64,000 bases of DNA from Candidatus Gastranaerophilales bacterium (GTDB lineage Bacteria > Cyanobacteriota > Vampirovibrionia > Gastranaerophilales > Gastranaerophilaceae): the NCBI GenBank assembly GCA_944325525.1, contig CALVAK010000003.1, positions 62,001-126,000 on the forward strand, written 5' to 3'. The notes below the pieces were generated by a model, which was not told the DNA's origin, made no database searches, and saw nothing but the letters and a program-made list of their open reading frames with translations. The position numbers and the translations under genes were made by a program. Within the stretch, counting starts at the first letter, position 1; every line of letters begins with the position of its first letter. Shown piece after piece: positions 27,531 through 36,766 of this stretch.

Positions 27531-27770
27531 CTCTCTTAAAATTCCTTCTTCTCGGGCAAGTGGTTCATTTCGCTATTGCTCTCATTCACCATTGCCCTCA
27601 CTTATTCGAGTTTCACTCTACGGAATTTCGCTCTCTTAAAATTCCTTCTTCTCGGGCAAGCGGTTCATTTCGCTATTGCTCTCATTCACCTTTGCCCTCA
27701 CTTATTCGAGTTTCACTCTACGGAATTTCGCTCTCTTAAAATTCCTTCTTCTCGGGCAAGCGGTTCATTT
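27531..27770. repeat. 100-bp tandem repeat, about 2.4 copies
   Basis: Copies start at 27531 and 27631 (100 bp each) and a partial third at 27731 (40 bp). Copies differ at only a couple of bases (T/C in the AAGYGGTTC segment, A/T in the CACCWTTGCCC segment). On the minus strand each full unit holds a tiny frame ending in RLPEKKEF or HLPEKKEF then stop. The period is not a multiple of three, so long frames read through it are not genes. It lies between the tRNA-tuf promoter and the region upstream of thioredoxin. Confidence 0.9.
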
Positions 27771-28021
27771 TTTATCACTGCCGTCCGCTTCTAACCTGCT
27801 TATTTACCCGCATAAAATGGCTTTGTTTTTATTTTGTACAAATTCTATAACTTTTGTACTCAATCCGATTTTCAAAATATCACTCAAAAAAATTCATAAT
27901 GAGCTGAAGGACTATGTGAATTTTCTGCTACTTTATACAAATTATTCAATGCATTACCAATTTACATTCTGGCTTAAATGTTTTTTAATAGTATAATTAT
28001 TTGTAAAAAAGGAGAATTTTC
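27771..28021. other. Intergenic region upstream of thioredoxin
   Basis: Together with the repeat and the tRNA promoter this belongs to the only gene-free stretch longer than 300 bases (27423-28021). I see no gene in this part. A TATAAT at 27992-27997 is the likely -10 element for trxA, with no clear -35, and the AAAAAAGGAG ribosome site follows it. Confidence 0.5.
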
Positions 28022-28348
28022 ATGACCGGTGTTTTAGAAATAACAGACAAAGAATTTGAAAAAGAAGTATTAAATGAAGAACAATTGACTCTTGTAGATT
28101 TTTGGGCAACATGGTGCGGACCTTGCAGAAAACTTTCTCCTTTAATAGATGAACTGGCTGAAGAATATCAGGGAAAAGTAAAATTTGTAAAAATAAAAGC
28201 AGATGAAAATCTTGAAACAGCTCAAAAATATTCAATAAGTGGTGTTCCATGTCTTTTAATCTTTAAAAACGGTGAACCTGTTGAAAGAATAGTAAATCTT
28301 GTTCCGAAATCAATTATTGTTTCTAACTTAAACAAGTATCTAGGCTAA
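28022..28348 (+). CDS. trxA: Thioredoxin
   Basis: A 108-residue thioredoxin with the redox site WCGPC (Cys32, Cys35) inside VDFWATWCGPCRKLSPL, the buried acid in the preceding strand and the cis-proline in SGVPCLLIFKNGE. It reduces disulfides in cytoplasmic proteins and would supply electrons to the Bcp peroxiredoxin encoded at 54381. There is an extra cysteine just after the cis-proline (VPC), which is less usual and could take part in regulation or metal binding. It is preceded by a strong ribosome site and followed by an 80-base gap. Confidence 0.97.
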   Translation: MTGVLEITDKEFEKEVLNEEQLTLVDFWATWCGPCRKLSPLIDELAEEYQGKVKFVKIKADENLETAQKYSISGVPCLLIFKNGEPVERIVNLVPKSIIVSNLNKYLG

Positions 28349-28429
28349 TAATTTAATTAAATACCGCAGCTTAATTCCGGCTTATTATAAATTTTCATCG
28401 AACATCAAAGAAAACAGACGGGTTAGATT

Positions 28430-28876
28430 ATGTCATACAATGAATCGAATAATGATTTTTTAAGCTATGAAGGACGTATAAACAGAAAAAATTATGTGAT
28501 TAATATGTTTATACTTGTATTTTTATATATAGGTTTATTTTTAATAAATTTTAATTCTTTTTCGGAATATATCAGATTTAAAATTCTATATACAATACTT
28601 ATATATACAGTAGAATTATTGCGATTTGTTATTATAATTGCAATTCTTTCAATTATTTACAGGAGAATTTCTGATTTTTCAAGTTTCAGTGCCGGTATGA
28701 AGAAAGTATTTGTTATACTTTATATTTTTCCTTTTATTTATTTAAACTGGGGACATTACTTATTAAATTTCCTACCGGGATTAATATATGTACTTGATTT
28801 AATTACATTGTTTATCCTTATGCCATTTGCCATAATATCAAGCATTATTTTTGCTTTTTTAAAAAGTAAAAGTTAA
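28430..28876 (+). CDS. DUF805-like membrane protein
   Basis: A 148-residue protein with four hydrophobic spans. The N-terminal pattern YEGRINRKNYVINMFIL and the loop YRRISDFSSF match the DUF805 family signature ('GR..R..FW...L' and 'RR..D.g.s'). The family's function is unknown; members sit in the inner membrane and are often associated with stress or phage genes. A second, more divergent relative follows at 28958, suggesting an old duplication. The ribosome site before the ATG is weak. Confidence 0.7.
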   Translation: MSYNESNNDFLSYEGRINRKNYVINMFILVFLYIGLFLINFNSFSEYIRFKILYTILIYTVELLRFVIIIAILSIIYRRISDFSSFSAGMKKVFVILYIFPFIYLNWGHYLLNFLPGLIYVLDLITLFILMPFAIISSIIFAFLKSKS

Positions 28877-28957
28877 TTTTATTGCTATTTAAAAGAAGAT
28901 ATCATATACTTTTCATAAAATGACAGATTAAGGTGTTATAAAAAGGATTTATTATAA

Positions 28958-29446
28958 ATGAGTGATGATAGACTTTTCGCTTCAAACAGTGCAATAGGAA
29001 GAAGATGGTATTTTCTTAATATCTTTATTTTGTGTATAATTGCAGTTTCCCTTCATACATTATTTAATAATTATATTCTTCCAAATACAATAAGTGAAGT
29101 TTATAACATTATAGCAAGCTGGATTTTGTATTTCGGTTATGCAATTATAATTATAACTTTTCTTGCTTTAGTAGAAAGACGATTATATGACATCTGCGGC
29201 AAACGGGATAATAAGGCATATAAAAATTCTTCTTTTGTTTTAAAATTTATAGTTTTATATCAAATAGCAATAATTGCACTCCGATGGTTTGAAATAGGAA
29301 GCAGTCTTCCGTTGGAACAAATGCAGTCAATAGCAACTTTGCTTGACATTGTTTTTCTTTTTATTGTTTTTATTTTAGGATTAATAAAGGGGAAAATTTC
29401 AAATTTAACCTATATTGAGTATAAAAAGAAAGATAAATATAAATAA
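28958..29446 (+). CDS. Divergent DUF805-like membrane protein
   Basis: A 162-residue, four-span protein resembling its upstream neighbour: an N-terminal GRRWYFLNIFIL replaces GRINRKNYVINMFIL, and VERRLYDICGKRDNKAYK occupies the conserved basic loop after the second span. The C-terminal tail is lysine-rich (EYKKKDKYK) and cytoplasmic. Function is unknown. The stop lies six bases before the next start, so it is probably co-transcribed with the ketopantoate-reductase-like gene. Confidence 0.6.
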   Translation: MSDDRLFASNSAIGRRWYFLNIFILCIIAVSLHTLFNNYILPNTISEVYNIIASWILYFGYAIIIITFLALVERRLYDICGKRDNKAYKNSSFVLKFIVLYQIAIIALRWFEIGSSLPLEQMQSIATLLDIVFLFIVFILGLIKGKISNLTYIEYKKKDKYK

Positions 29447-29452
29447 AACATT

Positions 29453-30373
29453 ATGAAAACAATAAAAAAAGTATTGATATGCGGCTTGGGTGGTCTGGGA
29501 TGTATTTGTGCTTCTAAAATTGCAGATTCAAAATGCAGTGATTTAAAAGTGCTTGTTGATGAACAAAGGTATAAAAAATATTTAAATCAGCCGACAATAT
29601 TTAACGAAAAAAAGTATTTTTTTGATTTGATAAAACCTGATTCAAATGAATATAAAGCAGACTTAGTAATAATTGCCACAAAAAATGATGGACTTGCTTT
29701 TGCTATAAAAAATATTAAAAACTTCATACAAAATGATACAATAATTATTTCACTTTTAAACGGAATAACAAGTGAAGAAGAAATAGCAAAGATATATGGA
29801 TGGGAAAATATAATCTCTTCTTTTTATATTGGTCACTCCTGCATAAGGGAAGGAAGAAAAATTACACAAGATGGTGTATATAAATTTGTTATAGGAAATA
29901 GAAACAATAAGAAAAACCAGGTTATAAAAAGACTTACGGATTTTTTTGACGAGACAAAAATAAATTATGAATATTCTGATACTTTCTATGATGACTACTG
30001 GAAAAAATTTATTATTAATATCGGTATTAATCAGCTATCGGCGGCAGAAGAAAAGACTTTAAAAGAAATAAAAGCAGATAAAAAATTAACTGATATGCTA
30101 AAAGCATTAATGAAAGAAGCACAAAATATTGCAGAAAAATGCAATATAAAAAATCATGCTTTAGTATATGAAAAAGCAATAAACTTTTTATTACATGAAA
30201 TTGATGACGCATATCCATCCATGCTTCAAGATATAAAAGCCGGAAGAAAAACAGAAGTTGATATATTTTCCGGTACAATAATAAAGCTCGGGAAAAAGTA
30301 CAAAGTTCCGGTTCCGGCGAATACTGCAATTTATGAAAAAATAAAAGAAAAAGAAAAATTATATATGGTATAA
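29453..30373 (+). CDS. Ketopantoate reductase (PanE/ApbA) family protein
   Basis: A 306-residue NADP-dependent dehydrogenase. The N-terminal Rossmann motif is VLICGLGGLGCICASKI. Residues near 68-100 hold ADLVIIATKNDGLAFAI and TIIISLLNGITSEEEI, the family's substrate-loop region. The C-terminal helical domain has the catalytic-lysine region YWKKFIINIGINQLSA and the PSMLQDIKAGRKTEVD motif. It may reduce 2-dehydropantoate for coenzyme A synthesis. The family also includes enzymes acting on other 2-oxo acids, so panE is likely but not certain. It has no obvious ribosome site of its own and probably relies on coupling. Confidence 0.85.
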   Translation: MKTIKKVLICGLGGLGCICASKIADSKCSDLKVLVDEQRYKKYLNQPTIFNEKKYFFDLIKPDSNEYKADLVIIATKNDGLAFAIKNIKNFIQNDTIIISLLNGITSEEEIAKIYGWENIISSFYIGHSCIREGRKITQDGVYKFVIGNRNNKKNQVIKRLTDFFDETKINYEYSDTFYDDYWKKFIINIGINQLSAAEEKTLKEIKADKKLTDMLKALMKEAQNIAEKCNIKNHALVYEKAINFLLHEIDDAYPSMLQDIKAGRKTEVDIFSGTIIKLGKKYKVPVPANTAIYEKIKEKEKLYMV

Positions 30374-30403
30374 TAATTTTAACTGTAAAAAGAAAGGGAA
30401 ACT

Positions 30404-31717
30404 ATGCCGGAAAATAAATATATATATTTTGTCGATGTGACAAACAGAGACGGGGTACAAACTTCAAGGCTCGGACTTGCAAAACTTCAAAAAACTATTA
30501 TAAATCTTATGCTTGATAATATAGGTATAACACAGTCAGAATTTGGTTTCCCTACAACAAGACATGAAATAAATTATTTAAATGGAAACCTTGAACTTGC
30601 AGATAGAGGTGTTATTTCAACAACAAAGCTTTCTGGCTGGATGAGAGGTATAGAAGAAGATGTTATTTTATCTTTTCAAAATGTACCACGCTTAAAATAT
30701 GTAAATCTTTCTGTATCTACATCAGACCAGATGATACAAGGTAAATTCGGCGGAAAAAAGACACGTGATGACATTATAAAATCAACAATAAAGGCAATAG
30801 ATACAGCAAAAACTTGCGGAGCACAATTAATAGGAGTAAATGCTGAAGATGCTTCAAGAAGTGATATTGATTATTTAATTACCTTTATTCAGGAAGCAAA
30901 AAAACACGGAGCAAAAAGATTCAGATATTGTGATACGCTTGGATATGATGATCCAATAAGTGCTTATGAACGTATTTCAAAACTAGCAAGAGAAACTCAA
31001 ATTGATATAGAATTACATTTTCATAATGACCTTGGAATGGCGGTAGGAAACTCAGTAATGGGTGCAAAAGCAGCAATAGATTCTGGAGTAAATGCATACA
31101 TTAATACGGCAATAAACGGAATGGGTGAAAGAGCCGGAAACGCAGATTTAATTTCCTGCCTTTTAGGTGTATTAAAATCAAGCGGAATGCATGACAGATA
31201 TAAAATTGACCCGAATATTGATCTTTCGAAAACCTGGAAACTGGCAAAATATACATCATATGCATTTAATGTACCGATACCTATAAATCAGCCTGCAACA
31301 GGTGACAATGCTTTTGCTCATGAATCCGGCATTCACGCAGACGGTGCATTAAAAGACAGATTAAATTACGAATTGTATAATTATGAAGAATTAGGAAGAG
31401 GAGAACCGGAAATAGTTGAAACCGGAAGAATGATTACAACAGGGGAATACGGCGGAATAAAAGGCTTTAGAAATGTATATGAAAAAATGGAAATAGAATT
31501 TCAGGATGAAGATGAAGCAAGGAACATATTAGAACTTGCAAGATATGCAAATGTTCATACACAAAAACCTTTAACACAAAGTGAACTAAAATTTATATAT
31601 TATTATCCAGATATAGCCGCAAAAATAATGACGGTAACACCTTACTATATTCCTACGGGAAATCTTAAGAAAAGAGTTGATAATAATTTTATAACAAAAC
31701 CATCTTTATTTGTATAG
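30404..31717 (+). CDS. Homocitrate/isopropylmalate synthase family, probable Re-citrate synthase
   Basis: A 437-residue acyltransferase of the LeuA superfamily. The N-terminal signature is DVTNRDGVQTSRLGLAKLQK. It then shows QSEFGFPTTRHEINYLNGNL, the metal-binding ELHFHNDLGMAVGNS and NTAINGMGERAGNADL, and FAHESGIHADG. There is no C-terminal LeuA regulatory domain, as in homocitrate or Re-citrate synthases. The exact 'RDGVQTSRLGLAKL' wording is, as I recall, typical of the Re-type citrate synthases of anaerobes, which condense acetyl-CoA with oxaloacetate. The following genes (dehydratase pair and an IDH-like enzyme) fit citrate to 2-oxoglutarate. Homocitrate synthesis is the alternative. Confidence 0.75.
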   Translation: MPENKYIYFVDVTNRDGVQTSRLGLAKLQKTIINLMLDNIGITQSEFGFPTTRHEINYLNGNLELADRGVISTTKLSGWMRGIEEDVILSFQNVPRLKYVNLSVSTSDQMIQGKFGGKKTRDDIIKSTIKAIDTAKTCGAQLIGVNAEDASRSDIDYLITFIQEAKKHGAKRFRYCDTLGYDDPISAYERISKLARETQIDIELHFHNDLGMAVGNSVMGAKAAIDSGVNAYINTAINGMGERAGNADLISCLLGVLKSSGMHDRYKIDPNIDLSKTWKLAKYTSYAFNVPIPINQPATGDNAFAHESGIHADGALKDRLNYELYNYEELGRGEPEIVETGRMITTGEYGGIKGFRNVYEKMEIEFQDEDEARNILELARYANVHTQKPLTQSELKFIYYYPDIAAKIMTVTPYYIPTGNLKKRVDNNFITKPSLFV

Positions 31718-31725
31718 GAGAGAAT

Positions 31726-32979
31726 ATGGGACAAACAATAGCAGAGAAAATATTATCAGAACACGCAGGGAAAAAAGTAGTTCCTGGTGAATTAATTATA
31801 TCTAAAATAGATGCGGTAATGGTTCAAGATGGTACTGGACCGTTAGCAGTAAGTGAATTTGAAAAATTAAATAAAGATAAATTATATAATCCGGAGAGAA
31901 CTATTCTTTTTATAGACCATGCGGCACCAAGCCCCAGGAAAGAATTATCAAATTCCCATATGGTATTAAGAAATTTTGCAAAAAAATACGGAGCGGTTCT
32001 TTCTGAATGTGGAGAAGGAGTTTGTCATCAAAGATTAATAGAAACATTTATTAATCCCGGAGAAGTACTTCTCGGAGCAGACTCTCATACCTGTACATCA
32101 GGTGCCCTCGGTGCATTTGCAACAGGAGTAGGCTCAACAGATATTGCTGTTGTAATGGCTCTGGGTAAAACGTGGTTAAAAGTTCCTTCTACATTTAAAA
32201 TTGTACTTGAAGGAAGTTTCCCAAAAGGAGTTTATGCAAAAGATTTAATTTTACATTTAATCGGATTAATAGGTGCTGACGGTGCAACTTATAAAGCTCT
32301 TGAATTTACCGGAAGCGGTGCAAGAAATTTAACAATGTCAGAAAGATTTACCATCTCAAACATGGCTGTGGAAGCAGGTGCCAAAGCAGGTTTATTTGAA
32401 ACGGATGAGAAAACTTTTGAATACTTAAAAGAGCAGGGAAGAGAAGATAAATTTAAAGAAATAAAAGCAGATAATGATGCAGTATATGAAAGAGTAATTA
32501 ATATTAATTTGAATGAATTAAAACCGACAATTTCATGCCCGCACACCGTAGATAATACAAAGACAATTGATGAAATGCCAAAAGTTGAGCTTAATCAGGT
32601 ATACATAGGTACCTGTACAAACGGACGTATTGAAGATTTAAGAATAGCAGCTGGAATATTAAAAGGAAAAAAAGTGAAGGATGGAGTAAGGCTTCTTGTT
32701 TCTCCTGCATCAAGAAAAGTATTTCTCCAGGCACTGGAAGAAGGATTAATAACAATCTTTGTGGAAGCTGGAGCATCAATAGTAACATCAGGATGCGGAG
32801 CGTGCGTAGGAGTGCACGCCGGAATTTTAGGAGACGGAGAAGTTTGTCTTGCAACACAGAACAGAAATTTTAAAGGAAGAATGGGTAATACTGAAGGGTT
32901 TATTTATCTTTCATCGCCGGCAACTGCCGCATATAGTGCAATAAAAGGATATATAGCTGATGTCAGGGAGGTTTTATAA
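31726..32979 (+). CDS. LeuC-type aconitase/isopropylmalate dehydratase large subunit
   Basis: A 417-residue [4Fe-4S] dehydratase of the short, archaeal-type LeuC/homoaconitase group. Cluster cysteines are in DSHTCTSGALGAFATG and in VTSGCGACVGVHAG. IGTCTNGRIEDLRIAAG is the substrate-binding signature. It pairs with the small subunit encoded by the next gene, which overlaps it by one base. In this operon it would convert citrate to isocitrate (or the homo- or isopropyl-malate equivalents); this group is known to have relaxed or differing specificity. The cluster is oxygen-sensitive, fitting an anaerobe. Confidence 0.88.
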   Translation: MGQTIAEKILSEHAGKKVVPGELIISKIDAVMVQDGTGPLAVSEFEKLNKDKLYNPERTILFIDHAAPSPRKELSNSHMVLRNFAKKYGAVLSECGEGVCHQRLIETFINPGEVLLGADSHTCTSGALGAFATGVGSTDIAVVMALGKTWLKVPSTFKIVLEGSFPKGVYAKDLILHLIGLIGADGATYKALEFTGSGARNLTMSERFTISNMAVEAGAKAGLFETDEKTFEYLKEQGREDKFKEIKADNDAVYERVININLNELKPTISCPHTVDNTKTIDEMPKVELNQVYIGTCTNGRIEDLRIAAGILKGKKVKDGVRLLVSPASRKVFLQALEEGLITIFVEAGASIVTSGCGACVGVHAGILGDGEVCLATQNRNFKGRMGNTEGFIYLSSPATAAYSAIKGYIADVREVL

Positions 32980-33479
32980 TGGAATTAAAAGGAAAAGCAT
33001 TTAAATTTGGAGATGATATATCTACAGACCATATAGCCCCCGGACGGTTATTTCATTTACGTTCTAATCTTCCAGAACTTGCGAAACATGTTCTTGAAGA
33101 TGCAGATAGTGAATTTGCATCAAAAATGCAAAAGGGAGATTTTGTAGTTGCGGGTAACAACTTTGGTTTGGGTTCGTCAAGAGAACATGCCCCGCAAATA
33201 ATTAAAATAGCCGGTGTTGGAGCTGTACTTGCAAAAAGTTTTGCAAGAATATTTTACCGTAATGCAATAAATATAGGACTGCTTTTAATTGAGTGTGATA
33301 CAGATAAAATTGAAGCAGGTGATGAATTAATGATAAATATAAAAGAAGGTTATGTTAAAAACATTACAAGAAACCTAACTATTCCGATAACCCCGTTGCC
33401 TGATGTAATGATAAAACTGCTTAAAGAGGGCGGTCTGATACAACATATTAAAATACACGGCGATTTTGACTTGGTATAG
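32979..33479 (+). CDS. LeuD-type aconitase/isopropylmalate dehydratase small subunit
   Basis: A 166-residue swivelling subunit. The start KGKAFKFGDDISTDHIAPGR, the flexible specificity loop that follows it, the motif AGNNFGLGSSREHAPQIIK and the segment KSFARIFYRNAINIGLLLIE are all standard for the family. It forms a heterodimer with the upstream large subunit. The specificity loop after DHIAPGR reads LFHLRSNLPELAKHV, unlike the 'YL' or 'YLR' loops that mark isopropylmalate or homoaconitate enzymes, so substrate assignment from sequence is uncertain. It lies eight bases before the dehydrogenase gene. Confidence 0.9.
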   Translation: MELKGKAFKFGDDISTDHIAPGRLFHLRSNLPELAKHVLEDADSEFASKMQKGDFVVAGNNFGLGSSREHAPQIIKIAGVGAVLAKSFARIFYRNAINIGLLLIECDTDKIEAGDELMINIKEGYVKNITRNLTIPITPLPDVMIKLLKEGGLIQHIKIHGDFDLV

Positions 33480-33487
33480 GAGAAAAC

Positions 33488-34483
33488 ATGCAGACAGTTA
33501 CTTTAATTCCCGGTGACGGTATTGGGCCTGAAATAACAGAATCAGTAGTTGAAATTTTAAAAGCTGCAGGAGCAGAAATACAATGGGATGTACAAACAGC
33601 AGGAGCAGATGTTGCCGATAAAGAAGGTACTCCGCTGCCTGATAGAGTTATTGAGTCAATAAAAAAGAATAAAGTTGCATTAAAAGCACCGGTTACAACT
33701 CCGATAGGTAAGGGGTTCAGGAGTGTAAATGTTGCTTTAAGAAAATCTTTAGATTTATATGCTAATTTACGTCCCTGCAAAAATATTGAAGGGGTTAAAA
33801 CACGGTTTGATAATGTTGATTTAGTAATTGTAAGAGAGAATACCGAAGATCTTTATGCTGGAATTGAAAGACAAATAGATAAAGATACGGCAGAATCTAT
33901 AAAAATTATAACAAGAAAAGCTTCACTAAGAATAGTGGATTTCGCTTTTAATTATGCTGTGAAAAATAATAGAAAGCTTGTAACTGCAGTATCAAAAGCA
34001 AACATATGTAAGTTAACTGACGGTTTGTTTCTTGAATGTGCAAAAGAAATAGCACAAAAGTACCCGCAAATAGAATATAGAGAAATTCTCGTAGATAATC
34101 TTTGTATGCAACTGGTACAAAATCCTGAGAAATTTGATGTACTTGTTTTACCGAATTTATACGGAGATATTGTGTCTGATTTATGTGCAGGTCTAATAGG
34201 AGGGCTGGGAATAGCTCAAGGTGCAAATATTGGTTGTAATGTAGCGGTTTTTGAGCCTGTGCACGGCAGTGCTCCTGATATAAAAGGACAAAATAAAGCT
34301 AATCCTACCGCTTTACTGCTTTCTGCAATTGAAATGCTTAAATATATCAATCAGAATAACATTGCTTTAAAAATAGAGAAAGCCTTATATAAAACTATAA
34401 AACAATGTATAACATTAACTCCGGATTTAGGCGGCAGTGCTACGACTGAAGAATACACAAATTCTATAATAAAAAATATATAA
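33488..34483 (+). CDS. NAD-type isocitrate dehydrogenase family enzyme
   Basis: A 331-residue beta-decarboxylating dehydrogenase. The start [20 protein letters not shown] and the segment [20 protein letters not shown] contain the serine and arginines that bind isocitrate in IDH. Next come [28 protein letters not shown], and the metal-site region [40 protein letters not shown] is the cofactor-binding region. LeuB enzymes normally lack the SVNVALR segment, so isocitrate, or possibly homoisocitrate, is more likely than isopropylmalate. It completes the route from oxaloacetate to 2-oxoglutarate proposed for this operon. Confidence 0.85.
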   Translation: MQTVTLIPGDGIGPEITESVVEILKAAGAEIQWDVQTAGADVADKEGTPLPDRVIESIKKNKVALKAPVTTPIGKGFRSVNVALRKSLDLYANLRPCKNIEGVKTRFDNVDLVIVRENTEDLYAGIERQIDKDTAESIKIITRKASLRIVDFAFNYAVKNNRKLVTAVSKANICKLTDGLFLECAKEIAQKYPQIEYREILVDNLCMQLVQNPEKFDVLVLPNLYGDIVSDLCAGLIGGLGIAQGANIGCNVAVFEPVHGSAPDIKGQNKANPTALLLSAIEMLKYINQNNIALKIEKALYKTIKQCITLTPDLGGSATTEEYTNSIIKNI

Positions 34484-34593
34484 ACAGTATATACTTTTTT
34501 GGGTTTTTTCTTAATATTTCTTTACAAAAGAAACAATTTCGGTAAATTTTACCAGCAGAATTGTTTTTTTTTATATAACGAGGATTTGAGTAT

Positions 34594-36642
34594 ATGAACA
34601 ACTTAACTTCAATATTAAGAGGATTCAAAGTCTATCTGGAAGATTTGAACGAAACGTCAAATAAAGACTACAACACTTCGTCTTCTGAAGTAAGCTTGTT
34701 TATGTATTCAAATGAATTCAAAAATTACTTAGCAGACGAATTAAATCTTGATTCTTCTATATTCTCTAAAAGCGTTGATGAAATTTTAGAGATGGAAATC
34801 GAAAACGGTAAGTTAGTCGATCCTGAAGAAGAAACAGATGAAGATAAATATACTGGTAAAGAAAATCCGAAGGAAAATTCAGGAGAAATTTCAGAATTAA
34901 CACCTGAAAACAATACAGGTTCTACTCCTGTTGAAGGCATTGAAGGGCAAGGAGAATTTGGTTATTCTGAAATGGATTCCGAAAAAGGTATCCTGCAAGA
35001 AATAGATATGACTGATATATTAAATAATTTCCTTCAGGATGAAACAGTAATCGAAACCCTTGATACAGATAAAAGCGGCGAACTGGATGAAGAAGAAATT
35101 CAGGCTTTTGTTGATACTATAAAAGGATACGATGGCGACGAGGAAGATATTTCACTGGAAGATATCTTAACCGCCGCAATAGATATAGCAAATGGTGATT
35201 TTACACTTAATAGTGAAGAAGAAATTGCACAAGAAGATATTATGATACAAACTCCTGTTTCAGGCGGTCAAAGTGCTTCTTCTAACGGAATTTCAGGAAG
35301 TTCAATTCCTTCAGGTATTCAATCTACAGGCAGAGCTGCAAGCTCAAACTTTAATATGCCGAAAACCGAGGAAAAAACTCTTGATAATATGACAGAAGAA
35401 GAATTAAATAGCGAATTATCTTCTGCACAATCACAACTTTCTGAAAAACAATCTGTACTTGCATCAATACTTGACGGATCATCGTCACAAATGCAGCAAT
35501 TGCAAGCAAATATTGATGCAGCATATGATACATATCAGGAACAACTTAAACTTGTTGATGAGGAATTAGCCGCACAGGTTGATGACTTAAAACAAAATAT
35601 TGAAGCAAAAGAAAATGAAATAACTAATAAAGAAGCTGAAATCTCTGACCAGGAAGGTGTTGTTTCAGACTCTGAAAATGCATATAACAATGCAGTTACT
35701 ACAAGACAAACTCTTGAAGCATCACTTGAGTCACTTAAAGCAATTGATACATCAAACATGGATTCAGCACAAAAGTCCAGCATTTCAGCACAAATTTCAT
35801 CACTTCAAACTCAAATAGAAGAAGCTAAAACTGCAGAAGAAGAAGCTAAGACAAAATGGGATAAAGCTGAAGAAAAACTCAAACAACTTAAAGAAGAAAA
35901 AGAAGAATTAATTTCAGGTCAAGGTGGTTTAGATGAATTAAATCAACAAATGACCGAACTTGAAGCACAAATTGTTGAACAATATCCTCAAATTCAGCAG
36001 TATATTAATAATTATAACAATGCTAAAGAAGAATATAAAACTACACAAGCGGAAGCTGCAAGTGCAGCAAGAGCAGAAATTCAAGAAGCACAAAATTATG
36101 TAAATGAAGTCCAAACAGCAATCAATAACATAAAAAACACCGAAATTGTAAATGATACAATTACAGAGGCAAATTTATCAAACGGTGATGATATTGTTGA
36201 TTTTGCATATCAATTCTTGAACTATTCAGAAAGTGAAGTTGAAGGTGCTTTAAACACATCTTTACCTGACGGACTATGGTGTGCAGCATTTGTGAAAGAA
36301 GTACTGGCTGCCAGAGGAGAAAACGTTCCTGAATGGTATCAGAATATTGAAAATAAAAACTATTGTCCTAACATATATAATGCTGCTGCACAAGCAGGAG
36401 CTCTTATAAATCAAGAAGATGTAAAACCAGGCGACTTAGTTATCTTCTACGATGTAGATACTGACGGTGGAAGATGGGCACATATAGGATTTGTAGTTTC
36501 TTATGAAAACGGAATTTTAACAACTATTGAAGGTAATTCTTACGGCGATAGTCAAAATCCTCAAAGACACGTTGCAGAAAGAACATATAACCTTTATGGT
36601 GATACAGACTGGGTTGAAGACTTTGCTTTTGCAAGAATGTAA
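34594..36642 (+). CDS. EF-hand/coiled-coil CHAP-type peptidoglycan hydrolase, paralogue 1
   Basis: A 682-residue modular protein. Residues 1-65 form a conserved N-domain shared by all three paralogues (D..LN.TSNKDYNT...VS.FMY.NEFKNYL). An acidic linker follows, then an EF-hand loop at 157-168 (DTDKSGELDEEE, all ligand positions filled) and a Ser/Gly-rich linker. Residues 265-520 are coiled coil. The C-terminal CHAP-like amidase domain carries Cys563 (LWCAAFVKE), His630 (WAHIGF) and Glu646 (TIEGNS). The layout resembles the PcsB/CwlO division hydrolases, but there is no N-terminal signal peptide, so export must use another route or the protein acts after lysis. Calcium may control it through the EF-hand. 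Confidence 0.8.
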   Translation: MNNLTSILRGFKVYLEDLNETSNKDYNTSSSEVSLFMYSNEFKNYLADELNLDSSIFSKSVDEILEMEIENGKLVDPEEETDEDKYTGKENPKENSGEISELTPENNTGSTPVEGIEGQGEFGYSEMDSEKGILQEIDMTDILNNFLQDETVIETLDTDKSGELDEEEIQAFVDTIKGYDGDEEDISLEDILTAAIDIANGDFTLNSEEEIAQEDIMIQTPVSGGQSASSNGISGSSIPSGIQSTGRAASSNFNMPKTEEKTLDNMTEEELNSELSSAQSQLSEKQSVLASILDGSSSQMQQLQANIDAAYDTYQEQLKLVDEELAAQVDDLKQNIEAKENEITNKEAEISDQEGVVSDSENAYNNAVTTRQTLEASLESLKAIDTSNMDSAQKSSISAQISSLQTQIEEAKTAEEEAKTKWDKAEEKLKQLKEEKEELISGQGGLDELNQQMTELEAQIVEQYPQIQQYINNYNNAKEEYKTTQAEAASAARAEIQEAQNYVNEVQTAINNIKNTEIVNDTITEANLSNGDDIVDFAYQFLNYSESEVEGALNTSLPDGLWCAAFVKEVLAARGENVPEWYQNIENKNYCPNIYNAAAQAGALINQEDVKPGDLVIFYDVDTDGGRWAHIGFVVSYENGILTTIEGNSYGDSQNPQRHVAERTYNLYGDTDWVEDFAFARM

Positions 36643-36668
36643 TATAATAAAGACTTAAATACTCGTAT

Positions 36669-36711
36669 ATACCTGATTAATTTTCCAGATAAATTTTTCA
36701 GGTATTTTTTT
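36669..36711 (+). terminator. Predicted terminator after CHAP paralogue 1
   Basis: ATACCTGA (36669-36676) pairs with TCAGGTAT (36698-36705) and is followed by a run of T. The loop is long (21 bases). It separates paralogue 1 from the promoter region of paralogue 2. Confidence 0.65.
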
Positions 36712-36766
36712 ATTTTATATATTAATTTTTGTAAAATTATCGATTTATATAGTAAATCATCACTTA

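Noticed and set aside
27509..27996. Three overlapping plus-strand open frames of 72-106 codons
   Set aside because: They are produced by the 100-bp tandem repeat, which is not a multiple of three, and encode the same repeated phrase in different frames without a ribosome site.
30404..34483. Plain leucine biosynthesis operon leuA-leuC-leuD-leuB
   Set aside because: The synthase lacks the LeuA regulatory domain and the dehydrogenase has the isocitrate-type SVNVALR segment, so a citrate or homocitrate route fits better; not excluded without a genome-wide search.
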